From positions 1-42,096 of the forward strand of contig CALJER010000043.1 of NCBI GenBank assembly GCA_938074535.1: a DNA stretch of 42,096 nucleotides, in the 5' to 3' direction. Below, one piece after another: positions 8,722 through 16,054 of the stretch. A program made the position numbers and the translations under genes. Each line of letters begins with the position of its first letter. The stretch's first letter is position 1. The notes below the pieces were generated by a model, which saw only the letters and a program-made list of their open reading frames with translations, did not search any database and was not told where the DNA came from. Source of the stretch: an uncultured archaeon. GTDB taxonomy: Archaea; Hadarchaeota; Hadarchaeia; Hadarchaeales; WYZ-LMO6.

Positions 8722-9289
8722 AAGGGTGGCCTGGGGGGTCACGGGGAGCGGGGACAGACTCAGGGAGATCGTGGAGGAGATGAAGAGGCTGGCGGGAGAG
8801 TACGCGGGGAGGGTGGAAATCCGGGTCTTCCTCTCCAGGGCGGGGGAGGAGGTGGTGAGGATGTACGGCCTCTGGGAAGAGCTGGAGGGGGCCTTCGGGA
8901 AGCCCTCGGTGGAGAGGGGACCCAACCAGCCCTTCCTGGCCGGGGCCCTGCAGAGGGGCTCCTACAGGTTCCTCCTGATCGCCCCCGCCACCTCCAACAC
9001 GGTGGCCAAGATAGCGGTGGGAATCGGGGATTCGCTCCTCTCCAACTCCGCCCTGCAGGCCCTGAAGGTTCATCCCCCCGTGCCCGTGTGCGTGATGCCC
9101 TGCGACCTGGAGGAGGGGTTCACCGTCACCAGGCTGCCCGGCGGGGAGGAGCTGAGGCTGAGGATAAGGAAGGAGGATGTGGAGAACGTGGAGAGGCTCA
9201 GGAGGATGGAGGGAGTGGAGATCCTGAGGGGCCCGGAAGAGCTGGGTCCCCTCTTCCGGAGGTACTTCGGCAGAGCCGAGCCGCGATAG
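8714..9289 (+). CDS. Archaeoflavoprotein AfpA-like / DmrX-like flavoprotein
   Basis: A 191-residue flavoprotein-fold protein. Family features are the AWGVTGSGDRL N-terminal phosphate loop, the central LLIAPATSNTVAKIAVGIGDSLLSN segment near residues 78-100 typical of the flavoprotein family (as in AfpA, DmrX and the Dfp/pantothenate group), and the VCVMPCD strand. AfpA of Archaeoglobus is an FMN protein that takes electrons from ferredoxin and is linked to an iron-sulfur flavoprotein; here the gene directly overlaps such a protein, which supports the AfpA reading. A dihydromethanopterin-reductase role (DmrX) is an alternative, but the two-Cys4 ferredoxin motif of that group is not present. Substrate and acceptor remain unknown. 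Confidence 0.75.
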   Translation: MAERVAWGVTGSGDRLREIVEEMKRLAGEYAGRVEIRVFLSRAGEEVVRMYGLWEELEGAFGKPSVERGPNQPFLAGALQRGSYRFLLIAPATSNTVAKIAVGIGDSLLSNSALQALKVHPPVPVCVMPCDLEEGFTVTRLPGGEELRLRIRKEDVENVERLRRMEGVEILRGPEELGPLFRRYFGRAEPR

Positions 9290-9297
9290 CTTTTAAA
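9290..9297 (+). promoter_or_regulatory. TATA box of the L7Ae operon
   Basis: CTTTTAAA lies just after the flavoprotein stop. The predicted transcript start is near 9320, leaving a leader of about 30 bases that contains the GGAGG ribosome-binding site before the GTG at 9349. Confidence 0.6.
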
Positions 9298-9348
9298 CCG
9301 ACCTCCCTTAGTAGTATGACCCGATAAAGGAAAGCGGAGGGTGATGGA

Positions 9349-9720
9349 GTGGCCAAACCCATCTACGTGCGCTTCGAGGTGCCGAAGGACCTGGCCGAGA
9401 AGGTGTACGAGGCGGTGGAGAAGGCCAGGGACAAGGGAAAGATAAGGAAGGGGGTAAACGAGACGGTGAAGGCGGTGGAGCGCAGGCAGGCCAAGCTGGT
9501 GGTCATCGCAGAAGATGTGGATCCGCCCGAGGTGGTGGCCCACCTTCCCCTCCTCTGTGAGGAGAAAGGCACACCCTACGTGTACGTCCCCAAGAAGCTG
9601 GAACTGGGGGCGGCCTCCGGGATAGAGGTCCCCTCGGCCGCCGTGGCCATCGTGGAGGAAGGGGAGGCCGAACCCCTGGTGAAGGAGATCCTCTCCAGAC
9701 TCAAAGAGCTGAAGCGATGA
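9349..9720 (+). CDS. rpl7ae: Ribosomal protein L7Ae (eL8; kink-turn binding)
   Basis: Kink-turn RNA-binding protein that is part of the 50S subunit, of C/D and H/ACA guide RNPs and, in archaea, of RNase P. The 123-residue product has all family segments: [19 protein letters not shown], the [27 protein letters not shown] core that contacts the kink-turn, [19 protein letters not shown], and the [17 protein letters not shown] closing loop. The GTG at 9349 sits nine bases downstream of GGAGG. It heads the L7Ae-S28e-L24e group; the gap to S28e is four bases. Confidence 0.97.
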   Translation: MAKPIYVRFEVPKDLAEKVYEAVEKARDKGKIRKGVNETVKAVERRQAKLVVIAEDVDPPEVVAHLPLLCEEKGTPYVYVPKKLELGAASGIEVPSAAVAIVEEGEAEPLVKEILSRLKELKR

Positions 9721-9724
9721 GAAA

Positions 9725-9943
9725 ATGCCTGAAGAGCAAAGAATTGGTTATGCCGCTGAGGTTCTCCAAATCAAGGGAAGGACGGGAGTGACGGGGGAGG
9801 TCAAACAGGTGAGGTGCAGGGTGCTGGAAGGACCGGACAAGGGAAGGATCCTGACCAGGAACGTGAGGGGCCCCGTCCAGGTGGGGGACATCCTGACGCT
9901 CAGGGAAACGGAGAGGGAAGCCAAGGAAATAAAGGTGCCCTGA
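9725..9943 (+). CDS. rps28e: Ribosomal protein S28e (eS28)
   Basis: A 72-residue 30S protein with an OB-like beta barrel. [26 protein letters not shown] and the C-terminal [22 protein letters not shown] are the diagnostic sequence of the family. The ATG at 9725 follows GATGAGAAA; the stop at 9941-9943 is directly followed by the L24e ATG with no gap. Confidence 0.97.
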   Translation: MPEEQRIGYAAEVLQIKGRTGVTGEVKQVRCRVLEGPDKGRILTRNVRGPVQVGDILTLRETEREAKEIKVP

Positions 9944-10132
9944 ATGCCCGCCAGCTTCCGCTGTTCTTTCTGTGGGGGAAGGGTAGCACCCGGTACTGGA
10001 ACCATGTTCGTGAAGAGGGATGGGAGCCTTCTCTACTTCTGCTCCTCCAAGTGCGAGCGCAACTTCAACCTCGGGAGGAGACCAGACCGGACGAGGTGGA
10101 CGGAGAAGTACAGAAGGAAAAGGATGGCCTAG
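9944..10132 (+). CDS. rpl24e: Ribosomal protein L24e (eL24), zinc-ribbon
   Basis: A 62-residue 50S protein. The zinc site is visible as CSFCGG near residue 7 and CSSKCERNF near residue 33, with [17 protein letters not shown] between and the basic [16 protein letters not shown] tail. This is the normal archaeal length. In many euryarchaea a nucleoside diphosphate kinase gene follows; here there is only a 76-base gap before aIF5B. Confidence 0.97.
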   Translation: MPASFRCSFCGGRVAPGTGTMFVKRDGSLLYFCSSKCERNFNLGRRPDRTRWTEKYRRKRMA

Positions 10133-10179
10133 GAGGGTGGAGGGGCGGCCTTCCGGAGCTCCCGGCGCCGGACCTGCCT

Positions 10180-10186
10180 CCTTATA
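10180..10186 (+). promoter_or_regulatory. TATA box of infB (aIF5B)
   Basis: CTTATAG in the short gap after L24e. Its centre lies 26 bases before the ATG at 10209, so the mRNA probably starts at the ATG (leaderless). This supports 10209 over the upstream GTG at 10194. Confidence 0.55.
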
Positions 10187-10208
10187 GAGAAAAGTGGAAA
10201 TATCTTCG

Positions 10209-11993
10209 ATGAGCCTCAGGTGCCCCATCGTAGCCATCCTGGGCCACGTGGACCACGGGAAAACCACCCTCCTGGACACCATACGGGGTACCGCGGTGGC
10301 CTCCAGGGAGCCGGGGAGAATCACCCAGTGGATAGGGGCTTCCGAGGTGCCCGTGGAGGCCATCAGGAAAATCAGCGGGGAGCTGATGAAGAGAATGGGC
10401 ATAGAGCTGGCGGTGCCAGGACTGCTCTTCGTGGATACCCCGGGACATGAGGCCTTCACCAACCTGAGGAAGAGGGGGGGAAGCTTGGCGGACCTGGCGG
10501 TCCTGGTGGTGGACGTGAAGGAAGGCTTCATGCCCCAGACCCTGGAGTCCCTCCAGATCCTGAGGACCTACAAGACTCCCTTTATGGTGGCCGCCAACAA
10601 GATCGACCTCCTGCCGGGGTGGAGGCCAGGAAAAGAACACAGCTTCCTCCAGGCCCTGCGCGGGCAGAGGCCGGAGACTCAGGCCCTTCTGGACCGGAGG
10701 GTTTACGAGCTGGTGGGAGAGCTCCACCGGCAGGGTTTCGACTCCGAGCGCTTCGACAGGGTGGCGGACTTCAGGAAGCAGGTGTGCATCGTCCCCATAA
10801 GCGCTAAAACGGGGGAGGGTCTGGCCGAGCTCCTCGTGGTGCTGGCCGGGCTGGCCCAGCGCTTCCTCAAGGAAGCCCTGACCGTCGAGGTCACGGGTCC
10901 GGGCAGGGGAACCGTGCTTGAGGTCAAGGAAGAAACCGGGCTGGGAACGGTGATGGACTTGATTCTGTACGACGGCAAGCTCTCCGTGGGGGATTCCTTC
11001 GCGGTGGTGGGCAGGGAGGGGGTGAGGGTCTCGAAGGTGAGGGCCATCCTCAAGCCCAGGCCCCTGGACGAGATAAGGGACCCCGAGGACCGCTTCCAGA
11101 GGGTGAAGAGCGTTGCAGCCGCGAGCGGGGTGAGGATCTCAGCACCCCAGCTGGAGGGCGTGGTGGCGGGAGCACCCTTCAGGGTGATAAGGGACCCCTC
11201 CGAGGCGCAGAAGTTCTGGGAGGAAGTGGAGGAGGAGATGAAGAGGGTGAGGATAGCCTCTGACATCAACGGGGTGGTCCTGAAGGCCGACACCCTCGGC
11301 TCGCTGGAGGCGCTGGAAGGACAGCTGAGGGGGAGGGGAGTACCCATAAGGAAGGCGGACGTGGGGGAAGTCTCCAAGAGAGACGTGGTGGAGGCCTCGA
11401 CCGTCTCCCAGAGCGATCCCCTGCTGGGGGTGGTGCTCGCCTTCAACGTTTCCATCCTCCCCGATGCCTGGGAGGAGGCCTCCAGGAGCGGGGTCAGCAT
11501 CCTCTCGGGGAAGGTGATCTACGAGCTCCTGGAGGAGTTCGACAGGTGGAGGGAGGAAAAGCAGAGGGAGGTGAGGGAGAAGAAGCTGGAGGGAGTCATC
11601 AGGCCTGCCAAGTTCTCCCTCAAGCCAGGATATGTCTTCAGGAGGAGCGAGCCCGCCATCGTGGGGATCTCCGTGCTGGGAGGGGTTCTCCGCCCCAAGT
11701 ACCCCGTGATGAGGAAGGACGGAAAGCCCGTGGGGAGGATCAGGGAGATGCAGCAGGAGAAGAAGAGCCTGCAGGAGGCCAGGAAAGGAGACGAACTGGC
11801 AGTCTCCATCGAGGGGGCGGTGGTGGGGAGGAACGTGAAGGAGGAAGACGTCCTCTTCACCGACATACCCAGGGACCACGCGCTGAAGCTCCAGAGGGAC
11901 CTGAGGGACCTCCTGAGCGGGGACGAGCGGGAGGTGCTGGACGAGATCCTCTCCATCAAACGCAGGGAGGATCCCACGTACGGGATGATGTGA
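10209..11993 (+). CDS. infB: Translation initiation factor aIF5B (IF-2 family)
   Basis: GTPase that promotes subunit joining and initiator tRNA positioning. The 594-residue protein lacks the long bacterial or eukaryotic N-terminal extension and begins directly at the G domain: [15 protein letters not shown] (G1), the [32 protein letters not shown] segment (G3), NKID (G4) and [15 protein letters not shown] (G5). Domain II, the domain III segment ([19 protein letters not shown]) and the C-terminal tRNA-binding domain ([23 protein letters not shown]) follow. No intein interrupts the GTPase motifs, although this gene is an intein site in some archaea. The ATG at 10209 is preferred to the GTG at 10194 because of the TATA spacing. 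Confidence 0.96.
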   Translation: MSLRCPIVAILGHVDHGKTTLLDTIRGTAVASREPGRITQWIGASEVPVEAIRKISGELMKRMGIELAVPGLLFVDTPGHEAFTNLRKRGGSLADLAVLVVDVKEGFMPQTLESLQILRTYKTPFMVAANKIDLLPGWRPGKEHSFLQALRGQRPETQALLDRRVYELVGELHRQGFDSERFDRVADFRKQVCIVPISAKTGEGLAELLVVLAGLAQRFLKEALTVEVTGPGRGTVLEVKEETGLGTVMDLILYDGKLSVGDSFAVVGREGVRVSKVRAILKPRPLDEIRDPEDRFQRVKSVAAASGVRISAPQLEGVVAGAPFRVIRDPSEAQKFWEEVEEEMKRVRIASDINGVVLKADTLGSLEALEGQLRGRGVPIRKADVGEVSKRDVVEASTVSQSDPLLGVVLAFNVSILPDAWEEASRSGVSILSGKVIYELLEEFDRWREEKQREVREKKLEGVIRPAKFSLKPGYVFRRSEPAIVGISVLGGVLRPKYPVMRKDGKPVGRIREMQQEKKSLQEARKGDELAVSIEGAVVGRNVKEEDVLFTDIPRDHALKLQRDLRDLLSGDEREVLDEILSIKRREDPTYGMM

Positions 11994-11995
11994 AC

Positions 11996-12151
11996 TCAGG
12001 ATTTCAAACCCGCGAACTTCTGGAGGAACTCCCTGGCCTCGGAGAGGGTCAGCTCATGCTCCCTGTAGAGGTGGGGGACCAGAGTGGGTATGGGGACTTT
12101 TTTGTCGCAGAGCGGGCACCTGACCTTCTCCCAGGAGGGCGGGCTCGTCAT
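11996..12151 (-). CDS. Small C2H2-type zinc-finger protein
   Basis: A 51-residue reading frame on the minus strand, tail to tail with infB. It encodes C-P-L-C followed 12 residues later by H-x4-H (C-x2-C-x12-H-x4-H, about residues 12-32), a classical zinc-finger spacing, then an amphipathic helix SEAREFLQKFAG. The ATG at 12151 is preceded at a good distance by GAGGGG. The space between infB and S6e would otherwise be an unexplained 300-base gap. Similar tiny zinc fingers are common in archaea and are thought to bind nucleic acid; the role here is unknown. A T/A-rich element (CTTATTTA on this strand, near 12240-12250) may be its promoter. Confidence 0.65.
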   Translation of the reverse strand: MTSPPSWEKVRCPLCDKKVPIPTLVPHLYREHELTLSEAREFLQKFAGLKS

Positions 12152-12268
12152 CCCCTCAATCCCCCCGGGCGTGGAAGGAACTCAGCCTGCCCGAGCTGAC
12201 CCCCGGCATTCCCCCCACCACTTTTTTCTCTTCGAAAACATAAATAAGCTGGCCCTGCTGAAAGGCAA

Positions 12269-12277
12269 CCTATATAG
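12269..12277 (+). promoter_or_regulatory. TATA box of rps6e
   Basis: CCTATATAG; the centre is about 28 bases upstream of the ATG at 12302, consistent with a leaderless or nearly leaderless S6e transcript. Confidence 0.55.
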
Positions 12278-12301
12278 CGGGGAAACCCGCAAGCCTAAAG
12301 G

Positions 12302-12688
12302 ATGCTCAAGGTGGTGATAGGGGACCCAAAAACGGGAAGAAGCTACCAGAAGGAGCTCAAGGAGCCCCTTTCGAGGGCTCTCATGGGAAAAAGGATAGGG
12401 GACTCCTTCGACGGGAGTCTCCTGGGCCTGCCGGGGTACAAGCTGCAGATCACGGGGGGGACGGATGCGAGCGGCTTTCCCATGAGGGCGGACGTGCCCG
12501 GGCCCGGACACCAGAGGATTCTCCTCTCCGGAGGTGTGGGATACCGTCCCCGGAAGAAAGGAGAGAGGAGGAGGAAGAGGGTGCATGGATGCGTGGTGGC
12601 GGAGGACATCAGACAGCTCAACGTGAAGATCCTCGAATACGGGGAAAAGCCCGTGGAGGAGCTCCTGAAGCCCGCCGAAGAGAAGTAG
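12302..12688 (+). CDS. rps6e: Ribosomal protein S6e (eS6)
   Basis: A 30S protein of 128 residues. Diagnostic parts are VVIGDPKTGRSYQ at the start, the LMGKRIGDSFDGSLLGLPGYKLQITGGTDASGFPMR core and the RKKGERRRKRVHGCVVAEDI basic segment. The length matches archaeal S6e, which lacks the eukaryotic phosphorylated tail. It stands alone, with a tRNA gene 50 bases downstream. Confidence 0.97.
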   Translation: MLKVVIGDPKTGRSYQKELKEPLSRALMGKRIGDSFDGSLLGLPGYKLQITGGTDASGFPMRADVPGPGHQRILLSGGVGYRPRKKGERRRKRVHGCVVAEDIRQLNVKILEYGEKPVEELLKPAEEK

Positions 12689-12705
12689 CGGGACCGGCCT
12701 CCGAT

Positions 12706-12713
12706 AGGATTAA
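12706..12713 (+). promoter_or_regulatory. TATA box of tRNA-Ser(GCU)
   Basis: GATTAAAG centred about 29 bases before the first base of the tRNA gene, between the S6e stop and the tRNA. Confidence 0.4.
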
Positions 12714-12738
12714 AGTGGGGGAAATCCAAGAAAAAGAA

Positions 12739-12843
12739 GCCGGGGTGGCCCAGCCAGGTACGGCGACAGGTCGTACGACCCGCCAAGGGTTGCTAACCCG
12801 TTGGCGCTTACGCGCTTCCTGGGTTCAAATCCCAGCCCCGGCG
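12739..12843 (+). tRNA. tRNA-Ser(GCU) with a 19-nt intron
   Basis: A type II serine tRNA reading AGC/AGU codons. The acceptor stem is GCCGGGG/CCCCGGC with discriminator G at 12843. The D arm is GCC...GGC with the GG of the D loop, the anticodon loop is TTGCTAA with anticodon GCT at 12792-12794, the variable arm is GCGC-TTAC-GCGC, and the T arm is CTGGG-TTCAAAT-CCCAG. The anticodon stem pairs perfectly (ACGGG/CCCGT) only after removal of bases 12768-12786; unspliced, the stem contains a mismatch and a long insertion. The spliced length is 86 nt. The two bases after the discriminator are CC followed by T, so CCA is not fully encoded. Confidence 0.95.
12768..12786 (+). other. tRNA intron in the anticodon stem (position 28/29) with BHB motif
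   Basis: The intron interrupts the 5' side of the anticodon stem between tRNA positions 28 and 29. A bulge-helix-bulge forms: exon GGCG (12762-12765) pairs with intron CGCC (12781-12784) as the four-base-pair central helix. The two three-base bulges are ACA (12766-12768) and AAG (12785-12787), each cut after the second base as the archaeal splicing endonuclease does. The inner helix is the hairpin GGTC-GTAC-GACC. The outer helix is weak, so it is a relaxed BHB. The splice points are unique, with no alternative sliding register. Confidence 0.88.
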
Positions 12844-12881
12844 CCTCACCCCTACCGGCCAAATCCCAGGCCCGACGACTT

Positions 12882-12889
12882 CTATTTAG
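12882..12889 (+). promoter_or_regulatory. TATA box of the RMD1-like gene
   Basis: CTATTTAG centred about 26 bases before the ATG at 12912, supporting that ATG and a leaderless mRNA. Confidence 0.5.
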
Positions 12890-12911
12890 GCCCGCAGGTG
12901 AAGAAACCGTG

Positions 12912-14054
12912 ATGCACCTTACAGGATCCATAGTCTTTCAGTATTTCTACGACTGCGGGGGGGAGGTGAACCTGGGCCTCATTCCGGCCGAGAAGCTCGG
13001 GCTGGTGGAGCAGAGGCCCAGGAGGAGGATGAGGATCCTGGCTCCCAAGTACGAGCACATAGGCCTCATCCCCCTGGTGGGGAAGCTGGGAACCCTGGAG
13101 GTGGAGGGAAAGAAGCTGGAGGTGGAGGCCAAGATCTTTCCGGTGGGGGCCATAGAGATTTCCTTCACTCTCAGGTTCGAGGGGGTCGAGCTGGACTCGG
13201 TGGTCAGGCTGGTGGGGCTGGACGAAAGGAAAGTCAGGATGGGAGAGGAGGAAACGGAGCTGGGGGAGATAGCGAGGAAGTACTTCGAGGACTTCAAGAG
13301 AAAAATCAAAAAAGCCATCACCTTTCCCTACCAGGAGTTTGGCAGACCGGAGACCTACACCCTCATCCTCCTCTCCAGCTCCGATCCACCCCTCTCCGCC
13401 TCCGACCTGCTCACCAGGTTCAGAAAACAGGCGGCGGGATTGCTGAGGGGGGAAACGGAGTGGAGGTCCCTGAGCAGGAAGGAAGTGGAAGACGCCCTCA
13501 GGACCTTCCTGACCTACTCCAACAAAGATCTGATAATCCTGGACTGGTACTCCGCCCTCATCTACGAGCAGGCGGGATACGCGGACGACTACGTGAGAAT
13601 GATAGAGCTGGCCAAAATTCAGCTGCTGGAGCTGAAGACCTACGACTCCCTGCTGGACCTCGAGACGGAGAAGGCATACAGCGCCCTGCGCACGGCCTTC
13701 CCCAGAAGGATGGGGGTGAGGTGGGGGAGTCGGTCCTACCGGGAACTCATGAAGACCGCCAGCGAGCTGGCCGAGCTCAGGGTGGAGATCATGGAGTACG
13801 TGGGGGATCTGAGGAACATCCTGAAGTTCACCGGTGAGTGGTACCTGGGGAAGCTCTACCGCCTGGCCGGGGAGCGCTTCAGGATCTCGGAGTGGCTCTC
13901 CCTGGTGGACAAAAAGCTGGATCAGCTCCAGGAGCTCTACGCCATGGCCATGGAGAGGGTGGACGCCCAGCACGCCAGCACCCTGGAGTTCCTCACCCTC
14001 CTCCTCATAGCCGCCATCGTGCTCTTGGAAGTGATCATGGTTCTCAAAATGTAA
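12912..14054 (+). CDS. RMD1/YagE (DUF155)-like membrane-anchored protein
   Basis: A 380-residue protein whose function is not known in archaea. The N-terminal two thirds are a mixed alpha/beta domain with FQYFYDCGGEVNLGLIP near the start and no catalytic motif I recognise. The C-terminal third is helical and ends with a long amphipathic helix (WLSLVDKKLDQLQELYAMAM), then a single hydrophobic helix (TLEFLTLLLIAAIVLLEVIM) and two or three polar residues. That C-terminal pattern, a coiled helix with an (R/S)xxxLEfxxxLLIxxEv-like membrane anchor, resembles RMD1/Sif2/YagE proteins, including mitochondrial RMND1. The start is set by TATA spacing. It is flanked by two tRNA genes and not in an obvious operon. 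Confidence 0.7.
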   Translation: MHLTGSIVFQYFYDCGGEVNLGLIPAEKLGLVEQRPRRRMRILAPKYEHIGLIPLVGKLGTLEVEGKKLEVEAKIFPVGAIEISFTLRFEGVELDSVVRLVGLDERKVRMGEEETELGEIARKYFEDFKRKIKKAITFPYQEFGRPETYTLILLSSSDPPLSASDLLTRFRKQAAGLLRGETEWRSLSRKEVEDALRTFLTYSNKDLIILDWYSALIYEQAGYADDYVRMIELAKIQLLELKTYDSLLDLETEKAYSALRTAFPRRMGVRWGSRSYRELMKTASELAELRVEIMEYVGDLRNILKFTGEWYLGKLYRLAGERFRISEWLSLVDKKLDQLQELYAMAMERVDAQHASTLEFLTLLLIAAIVLLEVIMVLKM

Positions 14055-14059
14055 TAAAG
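14051..14059 (+). promoter_or_regulatory. TATA box of tRNA-Val
   Basis: GTAATAAAG overlaps the stop codon of the membrane-protein gene and is centred 24 bases before the tRNA start. Confidence 0.45.
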
Positions 14060-14078
14060 TCCCTTTCCCAGTTTAGGC

Positions 14079-14150
<72 letters not shown>

Positions 14151-14168
14151 CCACTGCAACGAACCATC

Positions 14169-15002
14169 TCATCCGCCTGGCCTCCCGGTGAGGGCCCTGA
14201 CCAGCCTCGCCACCATCTCGTCTCCTCCCCTTTCCCCGGAGAAACCGTAGGGAGGACCGGACCTGCCCGCAAGCACCTCGGCCAGGCCCTGGATGGCTAA
14301 GGAGGCCCTGCACTCGGGGTCGTAGACCACCACCGGCACGCCCTCCCTCTCGGCTTCCTGAACGACGGGGTCCTCGGGCACCTCGGCGAGGATGGGCATG
14401 GCACCGAGCGTGTGGCCCATGAACTCCTCCACCTCCCTCGTAGAAAGGTCCGCGCTCTTGCCCGTCCGGTTGACCACCACCCCCCTGGTCCAGGAGCCGA
14501 GCACGTTGGCCAGTCTCACCGTCTTGTAGCAGTCCACCAGGCTGGTGTAGGTGGGGTTGCACACGGCGATCATCTCCCTAGCGGCGGCCAGGGAGAGAAT
14601 GGTGGAATCCTGAATCCCCGCGGGGGCGTCTATGAGGAGAAACTCCGTCTCCTCCAGTATGCTCCTCACCACCTCCTCCACCTTCTCCGGCTTGACCCTG
14701 AAGAGGGCCTCGTGGGCCTCCTCGAACCTGAACCCCGTGGGTATCACGTTGATCCCGTAATTCCTGTAAGCTGCCTCCTCCACCCTGGCCCTTCCCATCA
14801 GCACATCCAGCAGGCTCGTCCTGAACTTGGTGAGTCCCATCACGATGGAGAGGTTGGCCATAGCCAGATCCCCGTCAAGAATGGTCACCTTCTTGCCCAG
14901 CGCCCCTAGGGCCACCCCCAGGTTGGCCGTCATGGTGGTCTTCCCCGTGCCGCCCTTCCCTGAGGCGATGGCGATGGACCTGTGAAGGTTCCTCCTCCCC
15001 AC
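14169..15002 (-). CDS. minD: MinD/ParA-family ATPase
   Basis: A 277-residue deviant Walker-A ATPase. The P-loop is SGKGGTGKTT at residues 14-23 with the signature lysine. It is followed by VTILDGDLAMANLSIVMG, the Walker B strand LLIDAPAGI, and the NRTGKSADLSTREVEEF segment. MinD proteins cycle between dimer and membrane; in archaea several paralogues position surface structures and are not all division proteins. The C-terminal membrane-targeting helix is not obvious: the end (ARLVRALTGR) could be a short amphipathic helix. The GTG start at 15002 has GGAGG eight bases upstream. A TATA-like TTTATAAA lies at 15031-15038. Confidence 0.88.
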   Translation of the reverse strand: MGRRNLHRSIAIASGKGGTGKTTMTANLGVALGALGKKVTILDGDLAMANLSIVMGLTKFRTSLLDVLMGRARVEEAAYRNYGINVIPTGFRFEEAHEALFRVKPEKVEEVVRSILEETEFLLIDAPAGIQDSTILSLAAAREMIAVCNPTYTSLVDCYKTVRLANVLGSWTRGVVVNRTGKSADLSTREVEEFMGHTLGAMPILAEVPEDPVVQEAEREGVPVVVYDPECRASLAIQGLAEVLAGRSGPPYGFSGERGGDEMVARLVRALTGRPGG

Positions 15003-15030
15003 CTTCTCCTCCAGAAGTTGGAGGAAGGGA

Positions 15031-15038
15031 TTTATAAA
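15031..15038 (-). promoter_or_regulatory. TATA box of minD
   Basis: TTTATAAA in the gap between tyrS and minD; the predicted transcript start is only a few bases before the GTG at 15002. Confidence 0.55.
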
Positions 15039-15058
15039 GGGGAAAGGACCCGGCAGAA

Positions 15059-16015
15059 CTACTTCTTCCCCAGGTGCTCCCTCACGGGGCGGAAGAGCTC
15101 GATGAGACCCTCGGCCACGGCCGGCTTCAAATCGGCAGGATGAAGTTCTCCCTCCCTGTACCTTCTTCTGAGCTCACCAGCCTCCTCAAGGAAAATCGTG
15201 CCCCCGTGCCTCTCGGACCTCCTCACCTCCAACCCTCTCGTGTAGGGGAGCACCAGATGCTCGGCGTACTCCACCACGGGGTTCCCCTCCACCTGCCTGG
15301 GAGGGCAGAAGGCCTTCCGGATCTTCTCCCTTACCTCATCGGGCGAATCGTCCACCGCTATAAAGTTGCCCTTGGAGGACGACATTTTGACATCCCCGTC
15401 GAGGCCGTGCAGCAGGGGCATGTGCACGCACACGGGCTTCCTGTGACCCAGCTTCTCCAGCTTCTCCCTGGCTATCATGTGGACCTTCCTCTGGTCCTCC
15501 CCTCCCACCGCCACCTCCACTTTCAGATGGACCATATCGACCGCCTGCATGAGGGGGTAGAGCACCTGGGCCACGTCTGGATTCTCCGCCTTCCTGGCTA
15601 TCTCCGCCATGGCCCTCCTGGCCCTGAGGAGGGTGGTTTCCGTGGACAACCTCAGCACATCCGTCATGTACTCCCGGCTTAGCTGGAACTCCGAACCCAG
15701 CCTGTACTCCGTCTTCGGGGGGACCAGCCCCATCCCTACGAAGCATTCCCTGTTGTACTCCGTGATCCTTCTTATCTCCTCCAGCGTGCCTTTGTGGTTC
15801 AGATAGGCATGGAGGTCCGCCAAAAGCACTATGACCCGGGCACCTTCTCTCTGGAAGTCGAGCAGCTTGAAGGCGGTGAGGGCATGACCGCAGTGGATCC
15901 TGCCCGAGGGCTCGTATCCGCAGTAAACCGTGGGTCTTCCCTTCATCACCTCCTTCAGCTCCTCCTCCGTCACCACCTCCGCGGCTCCCCTCCTCACCCT
16001 CTCGTAGGCATCCAT
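15059..16015 (-). CDS. tyrS: Tyrosyl-tRNA synthetase
   Basis: Class I synthetase that charges tRNA-Tyr. The 318-residue protein has YCGYEPSGRIHCGHALTAFKL (HxGH motif) near residue 31, the VLLADLHAYLNHKG segment, the tyrosine-binding PLMQAVDMVHLKVEVAVGGEDQRKVHM region, and DVKMSSSKGNFIAVDD, a canonical KMSSS loop. The short archaeal/eukaryotic type lacks the bacterial S4 tail. An ATG at 16015 follows directly after an in-frame TTG at 16018; the ATG is preferred because it lies 27 bases after a TTTTTTA element. Downstream minD is separated by about 55 bases with its own TATA. Confidence 0.95.
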   Translation of the reverse strand: MDAYERVRRGAAEVVTEEELKEVMKGRPTVYCGYEPSGRIHCGHALTAFKLLDFQREGARVIVLLADLHAYLNHKGTLEEIRRITEYNRECFVGMGLVPPKTEYRLGSEFQLSREYMTDVLRLSTETTLLRARRAMAEIARKAENPDVAQVLYPLMQAVDMVHLKVEVAVGGEDQRKVHMIAREKLEKLGHRKPVCVHMPLLHGLDGDVKMSSSKGNFIAVDDSPDEVREKIRKAFCPPRQVEGNPVVEYAEHLVLPYTRGLEVRRSERHGGTIFLEEAGELRRRYREGELHPADLKPAVAEGLIELFRPVREHLGKK

Positions 16016-16037
16016 CAAGTCCCTTCACCTCACGGGG

Positions 16038-16045
16038 TAAAAAAC
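16038..16045 (-). promoter_or_regulatory. T-rich element: tyrS TATA box and/or topoIB terminator
   Basis: On the minus strand GTTTTTTAC sits between the topoisomerase stop and tyrS. Its centre is 27 bases from the tyrS ATG, the usual TATA spacing; a run of six T after a gene end would also suit archaeal termination. Both readings are possible. Confidence 0.4.
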
Positions 16046-16054
16046 GGCTTCCCG

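Noticed and set aside
12769-12780. GGTCGTACGACC palindrome as a protein-binding operator
   Set aside because: It is the inner hairpin of the tRNA intron, fully explained by the BHB structure.
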